From IMG/VR virus record IMGVR_UViG_3300017714_001672, positions 1-29,342 of that record: a DNA stretch of 29,342 bases, one strand, 5' to 3'. Shown here piece after piece: positions 1 to 8,396 of the stretch. A program made the position numbers and the translations under genes. The notes under the pieces were generated by a model that had not been told where the DNA came from, made no database searches, and was given only the letters and a program-made list of their open reading frames with translations. The first letter of the stretch is position 1, and the number at the start of each line of letters is the position of its first letter. This DNA is from a virus.

Positions 1-1335
1 ATAATAAACCACTACGACCATTTAAAATGTGAAAAAGAATTTTTAAAAGAAACTGGCGCTACTTACAAATATGGTATTAGACATATTGATTGGTATAAAA
101 ACAATGATTCTTTTTTAAGTCCTATTGGTTCAGATTTTGAAAATGATACAACATATCCAAGTAAAGATTACGATTACTTTAGAATATATCACGTTGCCGA
201 AAATAGAAAATATGAAGTACCTATACAAAATCAAATGATGTTACAAAACAAACTGTATCCTATTGGAGAGCACAACTATGATGTCACTTATCATATAGAT
301 GCATATAAGACAGGTGAGTTTTTAAGAAAAAAATGTCTAGCCACAGGCAGAGTAAAACGAATTGAAGCAACAATAGAAAATGTTAATTTAAATGATTTGG
401 GTGGTGTTAAAAGTTTAGATTTAAGTAATGGTGAAAAAGTAAATGGTGATTTCTTTGTTGATTGTACAGGTTGGGCAAAAGTATTAATTGATAAAGTTGG
501 TGCTAAATTTAAATCATATAGAGATAATTTATTAGTAAATAAAGCAATAGTATTTCCAAGACCAACAAAAGAAAATGAAGTTATAAAAAATCATACTGTA
601 GCAACAGCTAGAAAATACGGATGGACTTTTGATTTACCTTTACAAAATAAAGTTGGTAGAGGTTATGTATTTAATGGTGATATGATAAGTGTTGATGATG
701 CTATAAAAGAAATGAACGATTGTTATGATGAAGAAATAGACGTTAAAAAAGTTATAGATTTTAAAAGTGGTCGTTTAGATAAAATGTGGATAAAAAATGT
801 TTTGGCTACAGGATTAAGCGCTAGTTTTTTAGAACCGTTAGAGGCAACAGCAATACATACTACAATATCTCAATTTACACATTTTATGGAAAATTATTTT
901 ACAAAAGACTTAAACTTATATGATAAAAGTTTACAAAAACAATACAATGATTATATGACAGGTTATGTAGATGACATAAGAGATTTTATTACCTTTCATT
1001 ATATTACACCTAGAAAAGATACAGAATTTTGGATTGAATCATCGGACCCTAAAAGATGGTCGGATGAATTAAAAAAGAAAATGTATATATGGCAAAGTAA
1101 AATGCCAAGACAAATAGACTATCCACATAGGGGTGTATGGTATGGTATAGGTAATTCATTGTGGTTACAAGTTGGTATGGGTATGAATTTATTTGATAGT
1201 GGCATTGCTAAAAAAGAACTAAATTATTATGGCCTTTATGATAAAGCAAAAACAGATTATGATTTAATAAAAGAAAAAGCGACTGCTGTCGTTTCTAATT
1301 TACAAACAACAAATGAGGTGTACAACTCTTTATGA
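1..1335 (+). CDS. Flavin-dependent tryptophan-halogenase-like protein (5' end missing)
   Basis: The reading frame is open from base 1, so the true start and the N-terminal FAD-binding part lie upstream; 444 residues are visible. Two halogenase signatures can be read: a W-T-F-D-L-P version of the family W-x-W-x-I-P motif followed by a G-R-G-Y-V-F stretch (about bases 610-680), and FLEPLEATAIH (about 826-858), matching the conserved FLEPLE(S/A)T segment. A DCTGW segment near base 460 fits the end of the FAD domain. Family members use FADH2, O2 and halide to make HOCl-type species, delivered by a Lys that would be in the missing part. The second Trp of W-x-W is Phe here. A cyanophage enzyme of this family (VirX1 of Syn10) has been shown to halogenate, so a phage setting is not unprecedented. 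No flavin reductase is visible. The substrate cannot be told from sequence. The gene overlaps gene 47 by 4 bases (ATGA). Confidence 0.85.
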   Translation: MINHYDHLKCEKEFLKETGATYKYGIRHIDWYKNNDSFLSPIGSDFENDTTYPSKDYDYFRIYHVAENRKYEVPIQNQMMLQNKLYPIGEHNYDVTYHIDAYKTGEFLRKKCLATGRVKRIEATIENVNLNDLGGVKSLDLSNGEKVNGDFFVDCTGWAKVLIDKVGAKFKSYRDNLLVNKAIVFPRPTKENEVIKNHTVATARKYGWTFDLPLQNKVGRGYVFNGDMISVDDAIKEMNDCYDEEIDVKKVIDFKSGRLDKMWIKNVLATGLSASFLEPLEATAIHTTISQFTHFMENYFTKDLNLYDKSLQKQYNDYMTGYVDDIRDFITFHYITPRKDTEFWIESSDPKRWSDELKKKMYIWQSKMPRQIDYPHRGVWYGIGNSLWLQVGMGMNLFDSGIAKKELNYYGLYDKAKTDYDLIKEKATAVVSNLQTTNEVYNSL

Positions 1336-2396
1336 AAATAGCATTACTTAACGACACACACTTTGGTGTAAGAAATGATAGTCAGGCATTTAGAAACTAT
1401 CAATTAAGATTTTACAATGAAATATTTTTTCCATATCTAAAAGAAAACAATATTAAAACACTTGTACATTTAGGTGACGTTGTTGATAGAAGAAAGTTTA
1501 TTAACTTTCAAACTGCTTCTGTTTTTAAAAAACATTTTTGGGATAGATTATGGAAAGAAAAAATAGACACACATATAATTATAGGTAACCACGATACATA
1601 TTATAAAAACACAAACGAAGTAAATGCTATTGAAAACTTATATACTAGTTTTGACGGAGTAAACGAACCATTTATATATACTGGTCCTAAAGAAGTTGAA
1701 CTTGGTGGTTGTAATATATTGTTTTTACCTTGGATATGTGATGATAATATTGAAGATAGTATCCACGCATTAGACAGTGCAACTGCTAGTGTTGTTATGG
1801 GACACCTAGAGATAAAAGGTTTTGAGATGCAAAAAGGTATGATAAATGACCAAGGTTTAGAAAAGAATCAATTTAAAAGATTTGAAAAAGTTATTAGTGG
1901 TCACTTTCATAAAAAATCAGATGATGGTCAAATATATTATTGTGGTGCTCAATATGAAATGACTTGGTCAGATTATAAAGACCCAAAAGGTTTCCATATT
2001 TTTGATACAGAAACTAGAGAACTAACAAGAGTGTCTAATCCTTTAAGAATACATAAAAAATTAATTTACAATGATAAAGAAACTAACTATGCAAATATAG
2101 ACCTTTCAGAATTTGAAGACAGCTTTGTAAAGATATTTGTTGTAAATAAAACTGATGATAATATGTTTAATAATCTATTAGACAATATGCATAATAAAAT
2201 AAACACACACGAAATAAATGTTATTGAAGATTTAAACTCTGATGTAACAGCAAGTGTGAGAGAAGATATATTAGATCAAGGTGAAGACACACTTACGTTT
2301 TTAGGTAATTACATAGATCAAGCAGATACTGAATTAGATAAGCAAAAACTAAAAAATGTAATAAAAGAAATATTTGTTGAGGCAAGTGAAAGATGA
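1332..2396 (+). CDS. 47: Recombination endonuclease subunit, Mre11/SbcD family (T4 gp47)
   Basis: This is the nuclease half of the gp46/gp47 complex, which resects DNA ends for phage recombination-dependent replication. The calcineurin-like phosphoesterase motifs are all present in order: D8-x-H10 (NDTH), GDVVD at 48-52, GNHD at 85-88, GH at 157-158 and SGHFH with H191 and H193. At 354 residues it is close to T4 gp47 (about 340). It starts with an ATGA overlap with the halogenase, and its own end overlaps gene 46 by 4 bases, so translational coupling of the nuclease and ATPase subunits is likely. The 47-46 order matches T4. Confidence 0.96.
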   Translation: MKIALLNDTHFGVRNDSQAFRNYQLRFYNEIFFPYLKENNIKTLVHLGDVVDRRKFINFQTASVFKKHFWDRLWKEKIDTHIIIGNHDTYYKNTNEVNAIENLYTSFDGVNEPFIYTGPKEVELGGCNILFLPWICDDNIEDSIHALDSATASVVMGHLEIKGFEMQKGMINDQGLEKNQFKRFEKVISGHFHKKSDDGQIYYCGAQYEMTWSDYKDPKGFHIFDTETRELTRVSNPLRIHKKLIYNDKETNYANIDLSEFEDSFVKIFVVNKTDDNMFNNLLDNMHNKINTHEINVIEDLNSDVTASVREDILDQGEDTLTFLGNYIDQADTELDKQKLKNVIKEIFVEASER

Positions 2397-4108
2397 TTGT
2401 ATTTAAAAAATTACGTTGGAAAAACTTTTTATCTACTGGTAATAATTATATAGAAGTAGAATTAAACAATTCACAAACAACATTAATAATTGGTCCAAAT
2501 GGTTCTGGTAAATCTACTTTATTGGATGCTTTATGTTTTGCTTTATTTAATAGACCATTTAGATTAATAAAAAAAGAACAAATTATAAACACAATAAACA
2601 CAGCAGATTGTTTAGTAGAATTAGAGTTTACTATAGGCAGAAAAGAATATAAAATTATTAGAGGTATCAAACCAACTATTTTTCAAATATATTGTGATGG
2701 TACTCTACTTAACCAAGAAGCGTCAACTATTGATTATCAAAATGTATTAGAAGATCAAATACTAAAATTAAATTATAGGGCTTTCAAACAAGTTATTATA
2801 TTAGGTTCTTCAGCATATCAACCATTTATGCAGATGAGACCTAGACATAGACGTGAGGTTGTAGAAGAAATATTAGATATTAGAGTGTTAACTCATATGG
2901 ATATATTGTTAAGAAACCAACAAACAGATTTATCAAACAAAATAACTGAAGCCAAACATCAATGTGATTTAATTGAATCAAAGTATGAACTAGAAAATAA
3001 ACACTATACAGAACTTAAAAATAGAAGTACAGAAGACCTTGATGTAAAAAGAAACTCATTAGATAAAATAAAAGAAGACAAAAGAAAATATTTAGAAGAT
3101 GTACAAAAACTAGACAATGAATATAAGTCATTAGAAGATGATACAAAAGACAAACAAAAAGTAGAAAAAAAACTAAAAGAGTTAGAGAAAATAGAAACTA
3201 AAATTGAAACGAATCTTAAATCACACGAAAAGAATTTAAAATTTTTTGATGATAATGATTCGTGTCCTACTTGTACTCAACAAATAGAGCCAGAGCTTAG
3301 AACAGAAAAGACAAGATACGAAAAAGGTAAGATTACTACGTTAAATCAAGGAATGAAACAATTAGTAGAAGAAATAACAAAAACCGAGAATAGATTAAAT
3401 GACCTTGACAAAATCTCAAAAAGGATGTATGATATACAGATAGATATGTCAAAAATAACTACATCTGTTGATGAGTTAAAAAAGTATTCTGACAATCTAC
3501 ATAATGAAATTGTAACACTAGAAAGCAAAGATAGTGATACAAAAGATATTGAAGAACAGTTACAAAAGTTTAAAACAGAATTAGAACAAACTAAAACTGA
3601 TTTAGACAAAATAATTGAAGAAAAGAAATATGCTGATGTAATTAGAGAAATATTATCGGATAAAGGTGCTAAAGCTAAGATTATTAAAAAGTATCTTCCG
3701 ATAATGAATACTTTGATAAATCAATATTTACAACAAATGGATTTCTTTGTTTCTTTTCATTTAGACGAAGAATTTAAAGAGACAGTAAAAAGTAGATTTA
3801 GAGATACCTTTGATTACAATAGTTTTAGTGAAGGTGAAAAAATGAGAATAGATTTGGCATTAGTATTTACTTGGAGAGCTATTGCTAAAATGAAAAACAG
3901 TACAAATACAAACTTAATGATACTAGATGAAATATTTGATAGCAGTTTAGATGGTCAAGGTACAGATGACTTCTTTAAGATTGTTAAGGGTATGACAAAA
4001 GAAAACATCTTTATTATATCACATAAAGGCGATATACTATTTGATAAATTTACAAACATAATTAAATTTGAGAAAGAACACAATTTTACGAGGTTACAAA
4101 ATGTCTAA
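2393..4108 (+). CDS. 46: Recombination endonuclease subunit, Rad50/SbcC-type SMC ATPase (T4 gp46)
   Basis: This is the ATPase and tether partner of gp47. The Walker A motif GPNGSGKST ends at S41 (K40). Two long charged coiled-coil arms flank a zinc hook C291-P-T-C294. The ABC signature appears as S-F-S-E-G-E-K near residue 478, and Walker B/D-loop is L-D512-E513 followed by IFDSSLD. Its 571 residues match T4 gp46 (560). The start is fixed by the ATGA overlap with gene 47. The stop at 4106-4108 overlaps the deformylase start (4101) by 8 bases. Confidence 0.96.
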   Translation: MIVFKKLRWKNFLSTGNNYIEVELNNSQTTLIIGPNGSGKSTLLDALCFALFNRPFRLIKKEQIINTINTADCLVELEFTIGRKEYKIIRGIKPTIFQIYCDGTLLNQEASTIDYQNVLEDQILKLNYRAFKQVIILGSSAYQPFMQMRPRHRREVVEEILDIRVLTHMDILLRNQQTDLSNKITEAKHQCDLIESKYELENKHYTELKNRSTEDLDVKRNSLDKIKEDKRKYLEDVQKLDNEYKSLEDDTKDKQKVEKKLKELEKIETKIETNLKSHEKNLKFFDDNDSCPTCTQQIEPELRTEKTRYEKGKITTLNQGMKQLVEEITKTENRLNDLDKISKRMYDIQIDMSKITTSVDELKKYSDNLHNEIVTLESKDSDTKDIEEQLQKFKTELEQTKTDLDKIIEEKKYADVIREILSDKGAKAKIIKKYLPIMNTLINQYLQQMDFFVSFHLDEEFKETVKSRFRDTFDYNSFSEGEKMRIDLALVFTWRAIAKMKNSTNTNLMILDEIFDSSLDGQGTDDFFKIVKGMTKENIFIISHKGDILFDKFTNIIKFEKEHNFTRLQNV

Positions 4109-4667
4109 AAAAGATTATAAATTGATACCACCAACAGATCCTAGAGTGTTATCAGCAGTAGCACCATTTACGGATGATATGTTAAAAGAGCATGGCTTTA
4201 AAGATAGAAAAGAATTATCTGATAAACTATTTGAAACAATGTTTAGATTTGGTGGCATAGGATTATCAGCAAATCAAATAGGTTTACCATTTAATGTTTT
4301 TGTTATGGGAGGACATCCTGAATTAGAAAAAGGAATAAAAATAACTTGTTTCAATCCTGTAATTATACAAAGTAGTGAAGAAACGGTTGTAATGAAAGAA
4401 GGTTGTTTAACTTTTCCATTTGTATTTTTATCTTTGACAAGACCTCGTAAAGTCACAGTAAAATACGAAGATGAAAAAGGTGATTTAAAAGAAGCATATT
4501 TTGATGGTATGATGAGTAGAATCTTTCAACACGAACACGATCATATGATGGGTAAAGTATTTGTTGATGGTGTAACAAAACTAAAATTAGATAGAGCATA
4601 TAAGAAAGCTGAAAAAGAAATGGATAAATTAAAAAAATATCAAAATGCAGTCAAGTCAAAAAAGTAG
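4101..4667 (+). CDS. def: Peptide deformylase
   Basis: The enzyme removes the formyl group from nascent N-terminal formyl-Met at the ribosome exit. All three family motifs are present: G52-x-G-L-S-A-N-Q59 (consensus GxGLAAxQ), E100-G-C-L-T-F-P with the metal ligand C102, and H144-E-H-D-H148 (HExDH) with both His ligands and catalytic Glu. The 188-residue length is normal, with a Lys-rich C-terminal helix. I start it at 4101, after a GAGG Shine-Dalgarno at 4090-4093, not at the upstream in-frame ATG at 4068, which would add residues read from inside gene 46. Deformylases are known in marine phages, where they are thought to favour processing of phage proteins. Confidence 0.95.
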   Translation: MSKKDYKLIPPTDPRVLSAVAPFTDDMLKEHGFKDRKELSDKLFETMFRFGGIGLSANQIGLPFNVFVMGGHPELEKGIKITCFNPVIIQSSEETVVMKEGCLTFPFVFLSLTRPRKVTVKYEDEKGDLKEAYFDGMMSRIFQHEHDHMMGKVFVDGVTKLKLDRAYKKAEKEMDKLKKYQNAVKSKK

Positions 4668-4686
4668 ATTATTGAGAAATGGACTT

Positions 4687-4833
4687 ATGGTACAAGAGTT
4701 AGAAAAACCAATTACTTTAAAGATACATACAAAGTGCCCTAGGAAGTGGATGATAACAGATTTAGAAACAGGTGAGAAGTATAAAGCCACAGGTAAAACA
4801 GAATTATATAAGATGTGGAAAAAGTATGAGTAA
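4687..4833 (+). CDS. Small hypothetical protein, 48 residues
   Basis: This short reading frame lies between the deformylase and the first C5-methyltransferase and overlaps the latter by 8 bases. I use the ATG at 4687; an in-frame ATG at 4645 would overlap the deformylase. The product begins MVQELEKPITLKIH and ends in a Lys/Tyr-rich tail. It contains a segment (ITDLETGEKYKATGKTELY) that reads like a small beta-hairpin followed by a helix. I do not recognise it. Tight packing between two real genes on the same strand supports expression. Confidence 0.55.
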   Translation: MVQELEKPITLKIHTKCPRKWMITDLETGEKYKATGKTELYKMWKKYE

Positions 4834-5965
4834 TTATAAACCTTACAAATTAAAAGACGTAATAGATAATTCAAATAAAGAATTATTTACTGTCATATCT
4901 ACTTTTGCTGGTGGTGGTGGTTCTTCTACTGGTTATAGACTAGCTGGTGGTAAGATATTATGTGTAAATGAATTTGTTGAAGCAGCAGTAGAAACATATA
5001 AATCAAATTATCCAAACACACCTGTTTTACCAGATGATATAAAACAATTAAAAGGTGAAGACTTTTTAAAGATTGCTGGTATCAAAAAAGGCGAGTTAGA
5101 TATATTAGATGGTAGTCCACCTTGTTCAGCGTTTAGTACAGCAGGTAAAAGAGAAAAAGGTTGGGACCAAACAAAGACTTATTCAGATGGTAAACAAGTT
5201 GAAAATATAGAAGATTTATTTTTTGAGTTTACTAGAATTGCAGGTGATATAATGCCTAAAGTAGTTATTGGTGAAAACGTGGCTGGTATTACTATGGGTG
5301 AAGCAACAGAATATAGAAATAAAATTATTAATGAATTTGATAAACTAGGGTATGAAACTGTTTATAAAGTATTAAGTGCAGCAGATTTTGAAACACCACA
5401 AGATAGAAAGAGATGTTTTTTTGTTGCTGTTAGAAATGATATAATGGAAAATGCAGGTATAAACTTTATGACTTTAGAGAGTGAAATATATCCTGAGCCT
5501 GTAACACCTGAACGTATATCAATTAAGTCAGCGATAGATGATTGTAAAAATGACCCTGAACAAGAAAAAGAATTATTTGAATATGTACAAAAGGGCTTTC
5601 AAAAAAAGTGGATAGAACTATTAGAGTTTAATCCTAAAAGACATAGAAAACCAAGTGATATTGATTTCATAGATATAAACCCTAAAAGATCAATGTTTAA
5701 TATGATAAGACCTTGTCCTGATTTACCAAGTCCTACATTAACACAAAGGGGACAACAGATGAGTGTATCAGGTGTATTTCATTATGCCAAGAATAGAAAA
5801 CTTACAATACCAGAATTAAAAAGACTTATGGGTTTACCTGAAGATTTTAGATTAGAAGGTAAATTTGATAAACAAGCTGAAAGAATCGGTCGTATGGTTG
5901 CCCCTCTAATGATGAAGAATCTGGCGGCAAATATATACGAAAAAGTGTTAAAAAGAACAAAATAA
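4826..5965 (+). CDS. C5-cytosine DNA methyltransferase 1, with Arg in motif X
   Basis: A Dcm/M.HhaI-type enzyme of 379 residues. Motif I is FAGGGG at 27-32; motif IV is GSPPC with catalytic C100; motif VI is E150-N-V; motif VIII is Q192-D-R194-K-R196. Motif IX is NRKLTIPELKRLMGLPEDF (about 323-341). Motif X is R-I-G355-R356-M-V-A-P, where the usual G-N-x-V has become G-R-M-V. The target-recognition part (about 215-320) differs from that of the paralogue at 20714, so a different target site is likely. The start at 4826 overlaps the small upstream gene by 8 bases; an in-frame ATG at 4772 would overlap it heavily. A plain methyltransferase is the default reading. The motif X change raises the possibility that the enzyme transfers a carboxymethyl group from carboxy-SAM (see findings). 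Confidence 0.92.
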   Translation: MSNYKPYKLKDVIDNSNKELFTVISTFAGGGGSSTGYRLAGGKILCVNEFVEAAVETYKSNYPNTPVLPDDIKQLKGEDFLKIAGIKKGELDILDGSPPCSAFSTAGKREKGWDQTKTYSDGKQVENIEDLFFEFTRIAGDIMPKVVIGENVAGITMGEATEYRNKIINEFDKLGYETVYKVLSAADFETPQDRKRCFFVAVRNDIMENAGINFMTLESEIYPEPVTPERISIKSAIDDCKNDPEQEKELFEYVQKGFQKKWIELLEFNPKRHRKPSDIDFIDINPKRSMFNMIRPCPDLPSPTLTQRGQQMSVSGVFHYAKNRKLTIPELKRLMGLPEDFRLEGKFDKQAERIGRMVAPLMMKNLAANIYEKVLKRTK

Positions 5966-6012
5966 GAACATTTATCTTAAATAAGTATTGATATTACTAG
6001 CCAAATTAAACC

Positions 6013-6040
6013 TTGACATTTATAAGGTTCCTGATATTAT
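6013..6040 (+). promoter_or_regulatory. Sigma70-type promoter for the CobT-like gene, possibly giving a leaderless message
   Basis: TTGACA at 6013-6018, 16-base spacer, TATTAT at 6035-6040. The expected transcription start, about 7 bases on, falls on the ATG at 6047. No Shine-Dalgarno is visible just upstream of that ATG. Bases 5966-6012 before it are AT-rich with nothing else recognisable. Confidence 0.65.
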
Positions 6041-6046
6041 GGCTGT

Positions 6047-8305
6047 ATGACTAAACTAAACTTTACTACTAAAAGCCAACTGGCTAAATTACTCGCTACA
6101 GAAAATATCATTGTAGAACAAAATCAAGTTAGAACCGCATCGTTTGATACGTTGAATCGTATTTTAACTATTCCTATTTTCAAATTTGAAAGTGGTGATG
6201 TGTACGATATGTTAATTGCACACGAGGTATCACACGCTTTATATACTCCAGCTGATGGTTGGAAAAAAGTTGAAGATGATGAGTTAAGATCATATGTAAA
6301 TGTATTAGAAGATACAAGAATTGATAGACTTATACAAAAGAAATATCCAGGTGTTATTACAAACTATTTAAATGGTTTTACAATATTAAACAAAAAAGAT
6401 TTCTTTGGTATTAAAAGTAAAAACATCAATACAGATTTGATGTTAATTGATAAAATTAATTTGAGAAGTAAATCATCAAATAGATTACCATTTAAATTTA
6501 CAGATGAAGACCAAATATGGTTGAATAAAGTTGACGACCTAAAAACTTTCAAGCAAGTTGTTGGTCTAGCTAAAGATATGTTAGATTGGCAAAAGAAAAA
6601 ACTTGAAGATATGAAAAAATTACCTGACTTTGATGAGCACGTAATATCTAAAAATTATGACTTGGAAAAAGGACCTGATGCTGGTGAAGGTGACGGCGAA
6701 GGTGAAGAAGTTGATAAACAAAAAAACGTATCTCAAGGTAAAGAAGAATCTAGTGACAATTCAAACAAACCAGCTGTAGGTGATAAGACTGCTAAAGACA
6801 ATAACAAAGAAGAAGGTAATGCAACTGGTGGTAATGTTCCTGAAGGTGGTGGTAACAAAAATGATAAGTTGTCAGCGATTACTGATAAAGCTTTTGAAAT
6901 GCAAAAACAAACTTTATATGATGGTGATAAAAAATATACTTATGTTAGTTTACCAAAACCTAAACTAAAAAATATTCTTGTTTATAATAATGAGTTTAGA
7001 GATATGTATAGAAAATTTATCAAAAATGAAATTAAAAGTCATACAGGTAATCAGTGGTATTACCAAGAGTTGAAAAAAGATTTTACAAAACATAAAAATG
7101 ATATGAAAAGAACAGTTATGTATTTGGTAAAAGAATTTGAGATGAAAAAATCTGCTACTGCTTACAAAAAAGCACAAACAGATAAAACTGGTGTTATTGA
7201 CCCTCTTAAATTAAAAAATTACAAATTTAGTGATGACATATTCAAAAGATTAACAATCTTACCTAATGAAAAAAATCACGGTATGATGATGTTACTTGAT
7301 TGGTCAGGTTCAATGCAAGATTGTCTAATGAAAACTGTTGATCAGTTATTGAATCTTGTTTGGTTCTGTCAAAAGATTAGAATACCTTATGATGTTTATT
7401 TCTTTACAAGTGAAATGGAAAGAGATGACTTTCCAAGAAGATCATCTATTTGTAGCGTAGATGCATCAACTAAAGATAAAAATACAGCATTTGAATTTAA
7501 ACACGGTAGTTTAAACCTAGATCACGTTAGATTAGTAAACATTGCTAATCACAAAATGAAAACAAAAGATGTTGACGAATCATTAATGTATTTGTATTCA
7601 ATGGGTCAATATTTTGGTGAAAGATATAGTTGGTCATACAGAAGTGGTAGACAACACTATTCACAAAATCATTTTGGTATACCTAGAGAATTTTGGTTAG
7701 GTTCAACACCATTGAACGAAGCTTTAGTTGCTTTTTCAGAAATGGTACCTCAATTCAAAAATACTTATAGAGTTGAAAAGATGACTTTGATTACACTTAC
7801 AGATGGTGGTGCTAATTCATCAAATGGTAAATGGCATCAATCAGATACAGGTTGGAATATTGAGGATACTTATTCTGGTGAGATGGTATTAAAACATAAT
7901 GGTAAGTATTACAAACCAGATGAAAAACAATTATATTCAAGTGGTAAGTTAACGACACATATGTTAAATGTATTGAGAACAGAACACAATGTTAATACTA
8001 TTGGTTTCTATATTCTTAAAAGAATAAGAGGTTGGGATGGCGAGAAATACTTTCCAGCTTGGGGTAAAGATACTATTAAAAGAAAAAAACAATTTACAAA
8101 AGATAAAGTGGTTACACATAAAGAACCAGGTTACAGTAGATTCTTTGTAGTCAATGGTAAAAGTATGGATGTGCAGAACACAGATTTAGAAGGTATTAAT
8201 CCCGAATTGAAAACTGGTAAGATTAAACAATTATTCAGTAAAAGTATGAAAGGGAGAATCACTAGTAGAGTGTTATTAAACAAATTTATTGAACAGGTGG
8301 CTTAA
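6047..8305 (+). CDS. cobT: CobT-like VWA protein with an N-terminal zincin-like HExxH motif
   Basis: A 752-residue protein in three parts. The N-terminal part (about 1-200) has H59-E-V-S-H63 followed by N85-V-L-E88-D, the spacing of a zinc peptidase with a third Glu ligand. A Gly/Glu/Asn-rich acidic linker spans about 205-280, as in CobT. The C-terminal part has a von Willebrand A fold with a MIDAS: D418-W-S420-G-S422 and T585-D-G. CobT is a cobaltochelatase subunit that works with the AAA+ protein CobS, which is encoded next. No CobN-like chelatase subunit is seen, so a MoxR/VWA-type protein-remodelling role is as likely as B12 synthesis. The zincin-like domain is not part of ordinary CobT as I know it. 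The ATG at 6047 directly follows a promoter. The gene name is a similarity label only. Confidence 0.8.
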   Translation: MTKLNFTTKSQLAKLLATENIIVEQNQVRTASFDTLNRILTIPIFKFESGDVYDMLIAHEVSHALYTPADGWKKVEDDELRSYVNVLEDTRIDRLIQKKYPGVITNYLNGFTILNKKDFFGIKSKNINTDLMLIDKINLRSKSSNRLPFKFTDEDQIWLNKVDDLKTFKQVVGLAKDMLDWQKKKLEDMKKLPDFDEHVISKNYDLEKGPDAGEGDGEGEEVDKQKNVSQGKEESSDNSNKPAVGDKTAKDNNKEEGNATGGNVPEGGGNKNDKLSAITDKAFEMQKQTLYDGDKKYTYVSLPKPKLKNILVYNNEFRDMYRKFIKNEIKSHTGNQWYYQELKKDFTKHKNDMKRTVMYLVKEFEMKKSATAYKKAQTDKTGVIDPLKLKNYKFSDDIFKRLTILPNEKNHGMMMLLDWSGSMQDCLMKTVDQLLNLVWFCQKIRIPYDVYFFTSEMERDDFPRRSSICSVDASTKDKNTAFEFKHGSLNLDHVRLVNIANHKMKTKDVDESLMYLYSMGQYFGERYSWSYRSGRQHYSQNHFGIPREFWLGSTPLNEALVAFSEMVPQFKNTYRVEKMTLITLTDGGANSSNGKWHQSDTGWNIEDTYSGEMVLKHNGKYYKPDEKQLYSSGKLTTHMLNVLRTEHNVNTIGFYILKRIRGWDGEKYFPAWGKDTIKRKKQFTKDKVVTHKEPGYSRFFVVNGKSMDVQNTDLEGINPELKTGKIKQLFSKSMKGRITSRVLLNKFIEQVA

Positions 8306-8335
8306 AAATGACGATATATCTAGCAATTATCTATA

Positions 8336-8364
8336 TTGACTTTCACTTAAAATCCCTGTATAAT
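8336..8364 (+). promoter_or_regulatory. Strong sigma70-type promoter for cobS
   Basis: TTGACT at 8336-8341, 17-base spacer, TATAAT at 8359-8364. The predicted start near 8371 gives a leader of about 26 bases that includes the strong Shine-Dalgarno AAAGGAGG at 8383-8390. Bases 8306-8335 hold nothing else I recognise. Confidence 0.85.
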
Positions 8365-8396
8365 AATAGTATAATCATTAATAAAGGAGGACTAAA

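Noticed and set aside
3346-3609. Open frames on the minus strand (for example opposite gene 46, regA, RimK-RimB and the polymerase)
   Set aside because: They lie opposite strongly supported genes, have Ser/Phe/Leu-rich compositions typical of antisense of Lys/Glu-rich coding, and lack ribosome sites or known motifs.
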